Origin: Accumulibacter sp.
GTDB taxonomy: Bacteria > Pseudomonadota > Gammaproteobacteria > Burkholderiales > Rhodocyclaceae
DNA length: 32,192 bases
Direction of reading: 5' to 3'
Assembly (NCBI RefSeq): GCF_023806565.1
Contig: NZ_JAMTDV010000040.1
Location: 1 to 32,192 of the forward strand
The notes under the pieces are model-generated. The model ran no database searches. It was not told where the DNA came from and saw nothing but the letters and a program-made list of their open reading frames with translations. The position numbers were made by a program, and so were the translations under genes. Shown here in pieces: positions 1 through 8,381 of this stretch (its first letter is position 1; each line of letters opens with the position of its first letter).

Positions 1-215
1 CGCATCTGGCTCACGCCTCTAAGTAGAATGACGATATGCTAAGTTGCGAGGATTGCGGCTGTTCCCCGTGTAAGGGGGCTGCGCGAGCGCCCCTGCAGTC
101 GGACACGCGTCGCGGCAATCCGTCGGAAAAAATGCCGCGGCGAAAGTAGCGGCTTTCGAAGCGGGCGATCTGCCCGGGCAGCATCTGAACTCGCCGGCGA
201 TTCGGCAAGCTGAAC
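1..215. other. Non-coding flank downstream of the tRNA
   Basis: I see no convincing gene here; the open frames have no recognisable protein character. A GC-rich imperfect hairpin lies at 73-94 (arms AGGGG-G-CT and AGC-G-CCCCT with small bulges). It sits on the 3' side of the minus-strand tRNA and could help end its transcript, but it lacks a T-run. Confidence 0.4.
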
Positions 216-292
216 TGGCACGCCCGAGACGATTCGAACGTCCGACCCCTGCCTTCGGAGGGCAGTACTCTATCCAACTGAGCTACGGGCGC
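216..292 (-). tRNA. tRNA-Arg (anticodon CCG)
   Basis: The minus strand folds into a full 77-nt cloverleaf. The anticodon stem CTGCC/GGCAG encloses the loop CTCCGAA, giving anticodon CCG, which reads the Arg codon CGG. The T-loop GTTCGAATC closes on a 5-bp stem that ends in a G:U pair, and the CCA end is encoded (TGG at 216-218). The acceptor stem GCGCCCG pairs with CGGGCGU, so its first pair is G1:U72 rather than G:C. The D-arm matches the usual AGCTCAGTTGGATAGAG pattern. It is a single isolated tRNA gene, next to the divergent cytochrome gene. Confidence 0.96.
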
Positions 293-434
293 GTGAGGGG
301 CAGAAGCTTAACCGGTTTGCCCGAGGGAGTCCACTGCTCCGGAATCCCTCCTCCGAGATCGCTCGGGCACTTCTGGGGAAGGCGAAACGGCGCTACAATG
401 CGCCATCTAACCCGCACCCCATTAAGGATTTGGC

Positions 435-881
435 ATGGCTCAGCAACAGAACTCTTCACGGTCGATCCTGATCGTCACCATCCTCGTCGCCCTCGTGCTG
501 GTCGCCGTCATCTGGCCGCTTTCCATGATCGGGAAGGGTGGCAGCCAGACAGGCGGCAGCGACGATGTGGAGGGACGCATTCAACCGGTCGCCAAACTTG
601 AACTGGCGAAAGCGGCACCTGTCAAGAGCGATGGCAAGCCGCAGGACGGGGCCACCGTCTATAATTCGGTGTGCTCGGCCTGTCACGCTTCCGGCGCAGC
701 CGGGGCACCGAAAGCGGGCGACAAGGCGGCATGGGCGCCGCGCATTGCTACCGGAACGGCTGCGCTGGTCAAGAGCGCGATCAACGGCAAGAACGCGATG
801 CCGGCCAAGGGCGGCAATCCCGACCTGAGCGATGCCGAGATCAAGGCCGCAGTCGAGTATCTGGTCGGTCTCGCCAAGTAG
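435..881 (+). CDS. Membrane-anchored cytochrome c5-like monohaem protein
   Basis: This 148-residue protein is a probable small electron carrier held on the periplasmic face of the inner membrane. It has one N-terminal hydrophobic helix at about residues 10-32, not followed by a clear signal-peptidase site, then a flexible linker. The class I cytochrome c domain carries the haem-binding motif CSACH at 80-84. M122 in the AMP turn is the likely sixth haem ligand. Spacing and the C-terminal helix (about 132-147) match the cytochrome c5 (CycB-like) family, which shuttles electrons to oxidases or reductases. AAGGA at 424-428 sits just upstream of the ATG. A TACAAT at 394-399 could be a -10 box, but its -35 is poor. 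The gene stands alone, convergent with the helicase gene. Family is clear; redox partner is unknown. Confidence 0.88.
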   Translation: MAQQQNSSRSILIVTILVALVLVAVIWPLSMIGKGGSQTGGSDDVEGRIQPVAKLELAKAAPVKSDGKPQDGATVYNSVCSACHASGAAGAPKAGDKAAWAPRIATGTAALVKSAINGKNAMPAKGGNPDLSDAEIKAAVEYLVGLAK

Positions 882-1010
882 GGCTGGTTGCCCGGTAGAT
901 CTGGTTGGACTGGGTGTTTGCCGGAAGGCGGGTTCCAGGCTTAGCGTCGGGTTTCGCCCCTGGCATGTCGAGGGTAGGCACCCGGTCTCGTCGATGATCG
1001 GCCGCCGGAT

Positions 1011-3008
1011 TCAGCGGGTTTGGCCAGCAAGCATCGCGCGGAGTGCAGAAAGACGCTCCGCACTGGCCGCCCTGTCGGGCACGGTCGTGCTGTTTTCGTT
1101 GGCGAAGCGAAGATTTTCGCGGCCCATTTCGGCGATGAAACGCGATGCCTGACACGGGATGACTTCGCGACCCTGTTTGCGCTTTTCCGCGTAGCTCAGA
1201 TGCAGTGATCGCTGCGCCCGCGTGATTCCCACGTAGAGCAGGCGTCGCTCCTCCTCGATGCGGTTTTCGGCGGCGGCCTCGCGATGTGGCAGAACGCCTT
1301 CCTCGACGCCAATCAGAAATACGTGTCTGAACTCGAGACCCTTGGCCGCGTGCAGCGTCGACAGCCGGACGGCGTCGATCTCGGTGTCCTGCTGGTCGAT
1401 CATGCCGATCAGGGCAATGCTCTGAGTCAGTTCGAACAGCGTCTTCCGTTCTTCGTCTCCCTTCCTGCCCAGCCAGTCGCAGAACTCCCGGACGTTTGCC
1501 CATTTGCTTCGCGCCACACGCATCTCGTCCTGCGCGAGAAGCCATGCCTCGTAGGAAATCGCGTCGAGCAGGGCGGAGAGCACCTGCGCTGCCGGTTCGC
1601 GGCAGGCGCGCTGGCGCAGACACTCGATGAACTCGCAAAATTCGCGCAGGGGAGACAACTGGCCGGCCTGCACTCGCTGCGCGAAGCCCTGTTCACCGGC
1701 TGCAGCGAAGAGCGAGCGGTGCCGCTCGCCAGCGTAGGCGCCCAGTGCCCGCAAGGTGCTGCTGCCGACGCCGCGTCTCGGTGCGCCGACGGCGCGCAGG
1801 AACGCAGGGTCGTCCTCGGGGTTGGTGAGCAGTCGCAGATAGGAGGTAATGTCCTTGATCTCCGTTTTCTCGAAGAAGGACTGTCCGCCCGAGAGCAGGT
1901 AGGGAACGCGCTGGTCGCGCAGAAAACGCTCGATCGCTCGCGCCTGGAAATTTCCGCGATAAAGGATCGCGTAATCGCGGAACGCGCCACGGTGTTCGAA
2001 GCGGTGCGCCTGCAGCTTCATCACCACCGCCTCCGCCTCTTTTTCCTGATCAGCGCAGCAACGCACGGTGATCGGTTCGCCATGCCCCAGGTCCGACCAC
2101 AGTTTCTTGTCGAACAGCTTCTCGTTGTGCGCGATCAGTGCGTTGGCCGCCTTGAGAATGCGGACCGTCGAGCGGTAGTTCTGTTCGAGCTTGATGATCT
2201 TGAGATTCGGATAGTCGCGCGGCAGGCCGCGCAGGTTGGCGACGTCCGCACCGCGCCAGCCGTAGATTGCCTGATCGTCGTCGCCGACTGCCGTAAACGC
2301 CGCGCGCGGCCCGGCAAGCAGGTGAAGCAAGCGGTATTGACTGACGTTGGTGTCCTGGTACTCGTCGATCAGCAGATAGCGCAGGCGATTCTGCCACTTG
2401 TCGCGCAGCGCCGGCTGTTTCTCGAAAAGCGCCACCGGGAGTACGATCAGATCATCAAAATCGACAGCCTGGTAGGCGCGAAGAGTGGCGGCGTAGTTGG
2501 CGAAAACCTCCGCTGCCAGCACCTCGTATTCGCCGCGCGCAATCCCTCGTGCTTCGTCGGGCGAAACGAGACTGCTTTTCCATTGGGAGATCAGCGCCTG
2601 CAGCCGGCGGATGGTTGCCTTGTCGGCGCTGCCGGCAAGCTCCGAAACGATAGCGAAGCAATCGGTCGCATCGAGGATCGAGAAGTTCGGCCGGTAGCCG
2701 AGCGCGTCGACCTCCTCGCGCAGGATGCGTACGCCCAGCGAGTGAAAGGTCGAGATCGTCAGGCCGCGAGTCGATTTGCCGGCGAGCAGCCTGCTCACCC
2801 TTTCCTGCATCTCGCGCGCAGCCTTGTTGGTAAAGGTGATCGCTGCGATGTTGCCTGGACTGAGACCGCAGGCTTCGATCAGATGGGCGATCTTCTCGGT
2901 GATCACGCGCGTCTTGCCCGAGCCTGCGCCGGCCAGCACCAGCAGCGGTCCGTCGAGGTAGCGGATCGCTTCGCGTTGTGGGAGATTCGGGCGGGAATGT
3001 GCCGACAT
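1011..3008 (-). CDS. rep: ATP-dependent DNA helicase Rep (UvrD/Rep superfamily 1A)
   Basis: This 665-residue protein is close in length to E. coli Rep (673). It is a 3'-5' DNA translocase that helps replication forks pass obstacles. All SF1A motifs are visible in order: Walker A AGAGSGKT (26-33), ITFTNKAA (57-64), DEYQDTN (215-221), VGDDDQAIYGWRG (241-253), QNYRS (276-280), VRLSTLHAAKGLEF (547-560) and EEERRLLYVGITRAQR (585-600). Rep rather than UvrD is chosen from length and the short C-terminal tail after the last motif. The frame stays open upstream to 3206, but that extra part is Pro/Arg-rich and unlike the family. The start at 3008 puts MSAHSRPNLPQREAI where family members begin. No good Shine-Dalgarno precedes it, so the start rests on alignment only. 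Confidence 0.93.
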   Translation of the reverse strand: MSAHSRPNLPQREAIRYLDGPLLVLAGAGSGKTRVITEKIAHLIEACGLSPGNIAAITFTNKAAREMQERVSRLLAGKSTRGLTISTFHSLGVRILREEVDALGYRPNFSILDATDCFAIVSELAGSADKATIRRLQALISQWKSSLVSPDEARGIARGEYEVLAAEVFANYAATLRAYQAVDFDDLIVLPVALFEKQPALRDKWQNRLRYLLIDEYQDTNVSQYRLLHLLAGPRAAFTAVGDDDQAIYGWRGADVANLRGLPRDYPNLKIIKLEQNYRSTVRILKAANALIAHNEKLFDKKLWSDLGHGEPITVRCCADQEKEAEAVVMKLQAHRFEHRGAFRDYAILYRGNFQARAIERFLRDQRVPYLLSGGQSFFEKTEIKDITSYLRLLTNPEDDPAFLRAVGAPRRGVGSSTLRALGAYAGERHRSLFAAAGEQGFAQRVQAGQLSPLREFCEFIECLRQRACREPAAQVLSALLDAISYEAWLLAQDEMRVARSKWANVREFCDWLGRKGDEERKTLFELTQSIALIGMIDQQDTEIDAVRLSTLHAAKGLEFRHVFLIGVEEGVLPHREAAAENRIEEERRLLYVGITRAQRSLHLSYAEKRKQGREVIPCQASRFIAEMGRENLRFANENSTTVPDRAASAERLSALRAMLAGQTR

Positions 3009-3074
3009 TGCGCCGGGGAGGGGAAAAAAGCATGGGATTCTAGCATGCCGCGACGGGGCGAACCGAATTGCTGC

Positions 3075-3090
3075 TGGCAGGGGTTTGCCA
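3075..3090. promoter_or_regulatory. Inverted repeat TGGCA-N6-TGCCA between rep and satP
   Basis: A perfect 5-bp inverted repeat with a 6-nt spacer lies in the divergent region between rep (start 3008) and the SatP-type gene (start 3233). It has the size and symmetry of a dimer-bound operator. It also resembles a sigma-54 element, but GG and GC are separated by 9 nt instead of the required 10, so I do not call it a promoter. Function is not shown. Confidence 0.3.
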
Positions 3091-3232
3091 CGCCCCGACC
3101 ATGCAGGTAGAATCCCGCCGGTCGTCTCGGCGGTGGGTATGAGCAGCGTCCCCCGATGACCGGGACGGCTTGTTAAATTGGGCGTCCGGGGTTCATTCCG
3201 CGGCATTCGTAGTGAATAAAAAGGGGATTTTT

Positions 3233-3796
3233 ATGGCAGAACAGAAGCTGGGCAATCCGGCTGTTGTAGGTCTCGCCGGCTTTGGCCTGACCACAATGGT
3301 GTTGCAGTTTCACAATGTGGGATGGATGGGTTTGGGCCCGGTCGTCTGGCTGGGCCTGATCTTTGGTGGACTGGCGCAGATGATCGCCGGGCTGCAGGAA
3401 ATGAAGTCCGGAAACAACTTTGGTTACTGCGCCTTCACCGGCTACGGTTGTTTCTGGATCGCTCTGGTGCTACTACTGCTGGGCAACCATTACAACATCT
3501 ACACTTCCAGCAAGACCGATGTCGGTTGGTTCCTGGTGGCGTGGACGATGTTTACGGTGATCCTGTGGATTGGTTCGATGCGGGTGAGCAGCGCCTTGGC
3601 ACTGACCTTCACCCTGTTGCTGGTCGGCTTCGTCCTGCTCGATCTGGCACATTTCGGTTATCCGGACCTGACGGTGGTCGCCGGGTATGAGCTGATGGTG
3701 ACCGCAGCGATGGCGTGGTACATCATGGCCCATCTCATCTATGCCGATTTGTTTGGCCGGGACGTGCTCCCGGTGGGCAAGCCCTGGATCGCCTGA
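3233..3796 (+). CDS. satP: Acetate/succinate carrier, SatP (AceTr, GPR1/FUN34/YaaH) family
   Basis: This 187-residue protein has six hydrophobic segments, matching E. coli SatP (YaaH, 188 residues), which moves acetate and succinate with protons across the inner membrane. The family signature is present as NPAVVGL at 8-14 (NPAPLGL in SatP). Further matches are GFGLTTMVL, the FGGLAQMIAGLQEMKSGN segment at 44-61 and YGCFWIAL at 71-78. The C-terminus FGRDVLPVGKP parallels FGRTVLPIGE. The start is set by AAGGGGA at 3221-3227, 5 nt before the ATG. In-frame codons further upstream fall in the promoter region. The gene is followed 93 bp later by a secreted Cache-domain protein. In acetate-storing Rhodocyclales this family is an important uptake route, but that role is inferred here. 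Confidence 0.9.
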   Translation: MAEQKLGNPAVVGLAGFGLTTMVLQFHNVGWMGLGPVVWLGLIFGGLAQMIAGLQEMKSGNNFGYCAFTGYGCFWIALVLLLLGNHYNIYTSSKTDVGWFLVAWTMFTVILWIGSMRVSSALALTFTLLLVGFVLLDLAHFGYPDLTVVAGYELMVTAAMAWYIMAHLIYADLFGRDVLPVGKPWIA

Positions 3797-3889
3797 GGCT
3801 TGTTGTCGGCAGCCGCTGGACAACGATAGGCGTCAGCCAGGGCTGGTGTTCCCAATACCTCTCAACAGAAGCAAGAGGAGAAGCATGCT

Positions 3890-4444
3890 ATGAAATTTGT
3901 AAGAATGGCTGGATTGCTCGGACTGGTGCTTGCCTGCGGAGCGGCGCGCGCCGCGGCGCCGGCAGAATCCGAAGTCGCGAATGCCGAGGAGGCGATCACC
4001 AAGGTGCGCGCCGCCGCCCGCTTTCTGCATGACAAGGGCTCGTCGGCCTATTCGGATTTCAATCAGAAGGACAGCAAGTGGGTCTGGAAGGACAGCTACG
4101 TGTTCGTTTACGATTGCCGCAAGGACCGGATGATTGCGCACCCGCTGCGCCCGGATCTGGTCGGCAAGCCGATCCTGCAGGTCACCGACAACTCGGGCAA
4201 GTACATCTTCAAGGAACTTTGCAAGGCCGGCAGCGAGCCGCGTGGCGGTTGGGTGGAATATAGTTGGCCCAAGCCTGGGGCGGGGCGCCTGTCACGGAAG
4301 GTTTCCTACGCCTTGGCCGCCGACGTCTCGTTTGCCGCCGGGATTCAGGTGAGCGCCGGCATCTACGACGAAAACATCACCATGCCGGAGCTGAACAAGG
4401 TACTCGAAAAGATGTCCGATCCGGCGAAGTATCCCGCCCTGTAG
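3890..4444 (+). CDS. Secreted single-Cache (sCache_2) sensor-like protein
   Basis: This 184-residue protein carries a signal peptide (residues 1 to about 22, ending ACGAARA) followed by one Cache-type extracellular ligand-binding domain. The diagnostic run is DSYVFVYDCRKDRMIAHP (68-85), then LVGKPI (90-95) and GGWVEYSWPKPG (119-130). Cache_2 domains usually form the sensor part of chemoreceptors or kinases and bind small carboxylates. Here the domain stands alone, with no transmembrane or signalling module after it. C76 and C111 could form a disulphide. AGAGGAG at 3874-3880 sets the ATG 9 nt downstream. It lies 93 bp after the SatP-type gene on the same strand and may be co-transcribed. A role as a periplasmic organic-acid-binding partner is plausible but unproven. 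Confidence 0.82.
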   Translation: MKFVRMAGLLGLVLACGAARAAAPAESEVANAEEAITKVRAAARFLHDKGSSAYSDFNQKDSKWVWKDSYVFVYDCRKDRMIAHPLRPDLVGKPILQVTDNSGKYIFKELCKAGSEPRGGWVEYSWPKPGAGRLSRKVSYALAADVSFAAGIQVSAGIYDENITMPELNKVLEKMSDPAKYPAL

Positions 4445-4463
4445 TCGCGCAGCAACACTCCCG

Positions 4464-4490
4464 AAACCCCGGCCAGTGGCCGGGGTTTTT
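4464..4490 (+). terminator. Rho-independent terminator after the Cache protein gene
   Basis: An 11-bp perfect stem (AAACCCCGGCC at 4464-4474 and GGCCGGGGTTT at 4478-4488) with a 3-nt loop runs into T5 at 4486-4490, 20 bp after the stop codon. The arn operon converges on it from the other side. Read on the minus strand, the hairpin is followed by only three Ts, so it may act weakly for that operon too. Confidence 0.9.
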
Positions 4491-4520
4491 ACTTTCGGGG
4501 CCGGTAGATACGCAGCCGGT

Positions 4521-5435
4521 TCAGTCGATCGCCGCGCCCTGCAACGCCAAGGTGCCGCTGCGTCCTGCCAGTTCTCCGCTGATCACGCGGTGCCGTGGCA
4601 GGTTTGCCGGATCGAGCGAGTCGAACAGTTCGCGACAGGTCGCCAGACGGAAGTCCTGTCGACGCCACCCGCGAAGAAGCCGATCGAACGTTTCGGCGAG
4701 TCGCATCCCTTCGAGTTCCGCGTGCAGCGTGTAAACGTGTGGGCAACCGCCTGCCTCCGTCTGTGCGAGCAGGTGTCGATCGACGTTGTCGGCGGTCAGG
4801 TCATCGACGCCGATCAGTTCATCCAGCGTCGGCAGGGTGGTCGGCAACTGCGGCACGCCGCATGCCTTGCCGTCTTCGTCGACCGGCCGAAAGGGACGAA
4901 AGCCGCGCACGTCCGAGGCATAGAGGAAGCCAAGATCCTGCTCGCAGGCAAAGGCGGCGGCGTTCATCTGCCAGCCTGCGGCGCCGTGCGTCAGCGCCGG
5001 GATTCCGAACACCTCGCGGAAGCGGTCCGCCGCCCGCAGCATCTCGCGCCGCGTCCAATCAACCGTTTGTGTCGCGACGTTGTCCTGCCAGCGGATGTGA
5101 TCCCAGCAATGAATCCCTACCTCGTGCCCGCGGTCACGCACCGATCGCATCAGGGCGGCCTCCCGACGTCCGATGTCCGGGCCGGGCAACAGCGTACCGT
5201 AGAGCAGCGTGCGCAAGCCATAATGCTCGACGACCGAGGTGCGCGACACCTTGCGCAGGAATCCCTTGCGGAATACCCGCCGGATCGCCCGGCCGGTGTG
5301 GTCGGGCCCCAGGCTGAAAAGGAAGGTGGCGCGAGCGTCGTGCCGACGCAGGATGTCGAGCAGGCGCGGCACCCCCTCGCGGGTGCCGCGCCAGGTGTCG
5401 ACATCGATCTTGAGGGCGAGCAGCTCTTGCGTCAC
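4521..5435 (-). CDS. arnD: 4-deoxy-4-formamido-L-arabinose-phosphoundecaprenol deformylase ArnD
   Basis: This 304-residue member of the polysaccharide deacetylase (NodB) family is predicted to remove the formyl group from undecaprenyl-phosphate-L-Ara4FN. That makes transfer of the amino sugar to lipid A irreversible. Its length matches E. coli ArnD (296). Visible motifs are KIDVDT (9-14) with the catalytic/metal aspartates, GIHCWDH (107-113) with metal histidines H109 and H113, THGAAGWQMN (149-158) and YTLHAELEG near the C-terminus. The start is GTG at 5435-5433, immediately after the TGA of the preceding gene (TGAGTG), which suggests translational coupling. It is the last gene of the arn operon. 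The activity acts at the periplasm-facing lipid intermediate. Confidence 0.93.
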   Translation of the reverse strand: MTQELLALKIDVDTWRGTREGVPRLLDILRRHDARATFLFSLGPDHTGRAIRRVFRKGFLRKVSRTSVVEHYGLRTLLYGTLLPGPDIGRREAALMRSVRDRGHEVGIHCWDHIRWQDNVATQTVDWTRREMLRAADRFREVFGIPALTHGAAGWQMNAAAFACEQDLGFLYASDVRGFRPFRPVDEDGKACGVPQLPTTLPTLDELIGVDDLTADNVDRHLLAQTEAGGCPHVYTLHAELEGMRLAETFDRLLRGWRRQDFRLATCRELFDSLDPANLPRHRVISGELAGRSGTLALQGAAID

Positions 5436-6476
5436 TCAGGCGGCAGGATCGTGGTTCACGAGTTCCTGATGGTAATAGTCGAAGATTCCCCTGAGCGCTT
5501 CTTCCATGCCGACCAGCGGAGACCATTCGAGAATGCGTCGGGTATTCTCGATTTTCGGCACCCGGTTCTGCACATCCTGATAGCCAGCGCCGTAGTACTC
5601 TCCGGAACTGGTCTCGACCACCTGTACCCTGGCCAGGCCTGCGGCGTATTCCGGATAGTTCTTCGCCATTCCCAGCAGCATCGTCGCCAGTTCGCGTACC
5701 GAGTGGTTGTTGTGCGGGTTCCCGATATTGAATATCTGACCGTTGGCCCGTCCATCCTTGTTTGCGATGATCTTCATCAAGGCTGCAATTCCGTCATCGA
5801 CGTAGGTGAAGGCGCGCTTCTGGTGGCCTCCGTCTACCAGCTTGATCGTTTCGCCACGCAGGATGTGTCCGATGAACTGGGAAATGACGCGGCTGGATCC
5901 TTCCTGCGTCGTATGGATCGAATCCAGGCCGCCACCGATCCAGTTGAACGGACGGAACAGGGTATAGGTGAGCCCCTCCTGTTGGCCGTAGGCAGCAATC
6001 ACGCGATCCAGCAACTGCTTCGAGCAGGCATAAATCCAGCGCGGCTTGCCGATCGGGCCATAAATCAGTTCGGATTTTTCCGGGTCGAATTCACTGTCCC
6101 GGCACATTCCATAGACTTCGGACGTCGATGGGAAGACGACGTGTTTCCGGTACTTGACGCACCACCTGATGATCGGCAGGTTGGCTTCGAAATCGAGTTC
6201 GAAGACGCTGAGCGGCGATTGCACATAGGTTGCCGGCGTGGCAATCGCGACCAGCGGCAGCACGACGTCGCATTTCTTGACGTGATACTCGGTCCACTCC
6301 CGATGGATGGTGAGATCACCCTCGAAAAAATGGAATCGCGGGTGCGCGAGGAATCCGCCAATCCTGCTCGCGGACCTGTCCATGCCGAAAACTTCCCAGT
6401 CGGTCGTTTCCAGGATGCGTTTGCTCAGGTGGTGGCCGATGAAGCCATTGACACCGAGAATAAGTACTTTTTTCAT
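5436..6476 (-). CDS. UDP-4-keto-pentose synthase, ArnA C-terminal type (UDP-glucuronate oxidative decarboxylase)
   Basis: This 346-residue NAD-dependent short-chain dehydrogenase/reductase should oxidise and decarboxylate UDP-glucuronate to UDP-4-keto-pentose, the second step of the L-Ara4N route. Visible features are the Rossmann motif GVNGFIG (8-14), PSTSEVYG (116-123) with the Ser-Glu pair known from ArnA, and the catalytic YACSK (149-153). The AFTYVDDG segment bears the conserved Arg just before it. In enterobacteria this is the C-terminal half of ArnA; here it is a separate gene. It resembles the Ralstonia solanacearum bifunctional UDP-4-keto-pentose/UDP-xylose synthase, so some UDP-xylose output is possible. 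The start ATG at 6476 gives MKKVLILG; the frame continues upstream but overlaps the preceding gene. It lies 28 bp after the formyltransferase. Confidence 0.92.
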   Translation of the reverse strand: MKKVLILGVNGFIGHHLSKRILETTDWEVFGMDRSASRIGGFLAHPRFHFFEGDLTIHREWTEYHVKKCDVVLPLVAIATPATYVQSPLSVFELDFEANLPIIRWCVKYRKHVVFPSTSEVYGMCRDSEFDPEKSELIYGPIGKPRWIYACSKQLLDRVIAAYGQQEGLTYTLFRPFNWIGGGLDSIHTTQEGSSRVISQFIGHILRGETIKLVDGGHQKRAFTYVDDGIAALMKIIANKDGRANGQIFNIGNPHNNHSVRELATMLLGMAKNYPEYAAGLARVQVVETSSGEYYGAGYQDVQNRVPKIENTRRILEWSPLVGMEEALRGIFDYYHQELVNHDPAA

Positions 6477-6504
6477 GCGTGCTATCCGCCGGAAAGGGTG
6501 TGGA

Positions 6505-7437
6505 TCAATCGGGAGTCGGGGCCGGCAGCGGTTGCGAACCGGGCGCTTGTGCCGGGACGCCGGCGTGCAGCGGCAGCCCGCAGAAATCGCCTTCCAGTAC
6601 GCGCAGAATGCCACCGCCGCGCGGGTGTATCTCGATGCAGTCGCCGTCATTGGCCAGCATGCCGCTGCCTTCTCGCAGTCCTTGGTCGTCGATCACCCGG
6701 GTTCGCCACAAGACCAGCCGGCCCGCCGGGAAATCGCTGAAGGCGCCCGGATACGGCCGGCTGACGGCGCGTACCAGATTGTGGATCTGGCGTGCGTTCT
6801 GCTGCCAATCGATCCGCCCGTCTTCGGCCCGCCGGCCGCCGAAGTAGGCGCCTTGTGTCAAGTCCTGCGTGCGGTGTTCGGCGCTGCCCTCGATCAGCTT
6901 CGGCAAGGTTCGGGTCAGGCACAACTCGGCCGCGACGGTGACCTTTTGAAATACCTCCTGCGCCGTATCGTCGGGCAGGATGGGGACGGCAAACTGGTCT
7001 ACGATCGGGCCGTTGTCGGGCTTCACCGTCATCTGATGCAGCGTCGCTCCGGTTTCGCGTTCGCCGTGCAGGACGGCCCAATTGACCGGAGCGCGTCCGC
7101 GATACCGCGGCAGCAGCGAACCATGCATGTTGTAGGCACCGCGCCGCACGCATTGCAGCAGGGGCGATTTCAGCATGTGGCGGTAATAGAAGCTGAACAG
7201 GAAATCGGCATCGAGTGCTGCGACGCGCGCTTCTATCTCGGGCGTATTCGCGTTGTCCGGAGCAATGCACGGAATATCGTTTTCGGCACAAAGCTGGCGC
7301 ACGGACGAGAACCAGATCCGTTCGCCCGGGTCATCCTCGTGCGTCACCACCAAGCGCACGTCGACCCCTCCGGCGAGCAGGGCGCGCAGGCAGCGCACCC
7401 CGACATTGTGGTAGGCAAAGACGACGGCGCTGCTCAT
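6505..7437 (-). CDS. ArnA N-terminal type UDP-L-Ara4N formyltransferase
   Basis: This 310-residue formyltransferase is predicted to use N10-formyltetrahydrofolate to formylate UDP-4-amino-4-deoxy-L-arabinose in the cytoplasm. The catalytic triad of the family is present as N103 and H105 in [16 protein letters not shown] (102-117) and D141 in VKPDNGP. The N-terminal half carries the folate-binding fold. The C-terminal OB-like part (about 205-300) contains [12 protein letters not shown] and ends in a Pro/Ala-rich tail. It equals the first 300 residues or so of ArnA, here split from the decarboxylase. Start ATG at 7437 overlaps the arnC stop as ATGA (7434-7437), which points to coupled translation. 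The frame extends further upstream only as a shadow of arnC. Confidence 0.92.
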   Translation of the reverse strand: MSSAVVFAYHNVGVRCLRALLAGGVDVRLVVTHEDDPGERIWFSSVRQLCAENDIPCIAPDNANTPEIEARVAALDADFLFSFYYRHMLKSPLLQCVRRGAYNMHGSLLPRYRGRAPVNWAVLHGERETGATLHQMTVKPDNGPIVDQFAVPILPDDTAQEVFQKVTVAAELCLTRTLPKLIEGSAEHRTQDLTQGAYFGGRRAEDGRIDWQQNARQIHNLVRAVSRPYPGAFSDFPAGRLVLWRTRVIDDQGLREGSGMLANDGDCIEIHPRGGGILRVLEGDFCGLPLHAGVPAQAPGSQPLPAPTPD

Positions 7438-8381
7438 TGCTGCCCGTCCTCTGCCTCCAGTATCCCGGCGATCAGGTAGCGGGGACGTTCGCGCACCTCG
7501 TGGTAGATTCGCCCGATATACTCGCCCAGGATGCCGACCCCGAACAGCGCGATGCCGAGCAGGAAGAAGGTGATCGCGAAGAGGGTGAACAGCCCACCTT
7601 CTTCCGGACCGATGATCAACCGGCGCGCCAGCAGGTAGGCGACCAGCAGACCCGAGCCAAGCGAAACGAGAATCCCCAGCATCGAGAACAACTGCAGGGG
7701 TACCACCGAAAATCCGGTCATCAGATCGAAGTTCAGGCGGATCAGGGTGTAGAGCGAGTACTTCGACTCGCCGGCATGGCGTTCTTCGTGGCCGATCACC
7801 ACTTCCGTCGGATTCTGGGCAAACGAATACGCCAGGGCAGGGATGAAGGTGTGCATTTCGTTGCACTGATTGATGGTGTCCACGATACGCCGGCTGTACG
7901 CGCGCATCATGCAGCCCTGGTCGGTCATGTGGATATGGGTGATGCGCTCGCGCACCCGGTTCATGCTGCGGCTGGCCAGGTGACGCCACCAACTGTCATG
8001 GCGACTGCGGCGGATCGAGCCGACATAGTCGTACCCATTCTCCATCTGTTCGAGAAGGAGATGGATGTCCTCGGGAGGATTCTGCAAGTCGGCGTCGAGA
8101 GTGACGATGTGCTCGCCACGCGCATGCGCAAATCCCGCGAGGATTGCGCGGTGCTGGCCAAAGTTTCCGTTGAACAGGATCACCCGGGTGACGTCCGGCC
8201 GTACATGATATTGCTCGGCGAGAATGGCCGCCGATTTGTCGCGGCTGCCATCATTGATGAAGATGACTTCGTAACTGCCGCTCAAGGCGTCCAGCGCAGG
8301 ATAGAGGCGCGCAAACAATGCGCCCAGCGAAGCCTCCTCGTTGTATACCGGAATGACTACCGTCACTTGCGGAAGGCTCAT
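7434..8381 (-). CDS. arnC: Undecaprenyl-phosphate 4-deoxy-4-formamido-L-arabinose transferase ArnC
   Basis: This 315-residue GT2 glycosyltransferase (E. coli ArnC has 322) is predicted to transfer L-Ara4FN from UDP to undecaprenyl phosphate at the inner membrane. The N-terminal GT-A domain shows VVIPVYNEE (8-16), INDGSRD (42-48) and the metal-binding DAD at 96-98 in LDADLQNPPED. MTDQGCMMRAYSR and the HEERHAGESKY segment follow. Two C-terminal transmembrane helices (about 232-256 and 266-292) anchor it. It could be a general dolichol-phosphate-type transferase, but gene order makes ArnC by far the best call. Its ATG overlaps the arnB stop by 4 bp (ATGA at 8378-8381). Confidence 0.93.
   Translation of the reverse strand: MSLPQVTVVIPVYNEEASLGALFARLYPALDALSGSYEVIFINDGSRDKSAAILAEQYHVRPDVTRVILFNGNFGQHRAILAGFAHARGEHIVTLDADLQNPPEDIHLLLEQMENGYDYVGSIRRSRHDSWWRHLASRSMNRVRERITHIHMTDQGCMMRAYSRRIVDTINQCNEMHTFIPALAYSFAQNPTEVVIGHEERHAGESKYSLYTLIRLNFDLMTGFSVVPLQLFSMLGILVSLGSGLLVAYLLARRLIIGPEEGGLFTLFAITFFLLGIALFGVGILGEYIGRIYHEVRERPRYLIAGILEAEDGQQ

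Noticed and set aside
3075-3090. Sigma-54 promoter for satP
   Set aside because: TGG and TGC elements are present, but GG and GC are 9 nt apart; the enzyme needs 10.
1284-3110. A 608-codon open frame on the plus strand
   Set aside because: It is the mirror of the rep helicase frame; the helicase carries all SF1A motifs, and the antisense product resembles nothing.
4476-6740. A 754-codon open frame on the plus strand
   Set aside because: It lies antisense to arnD and the UDP-4-keto-pentose synthase, both with full motif sets. Its translation has no domain character; long antisense frames are expected in GC-rich DNA.
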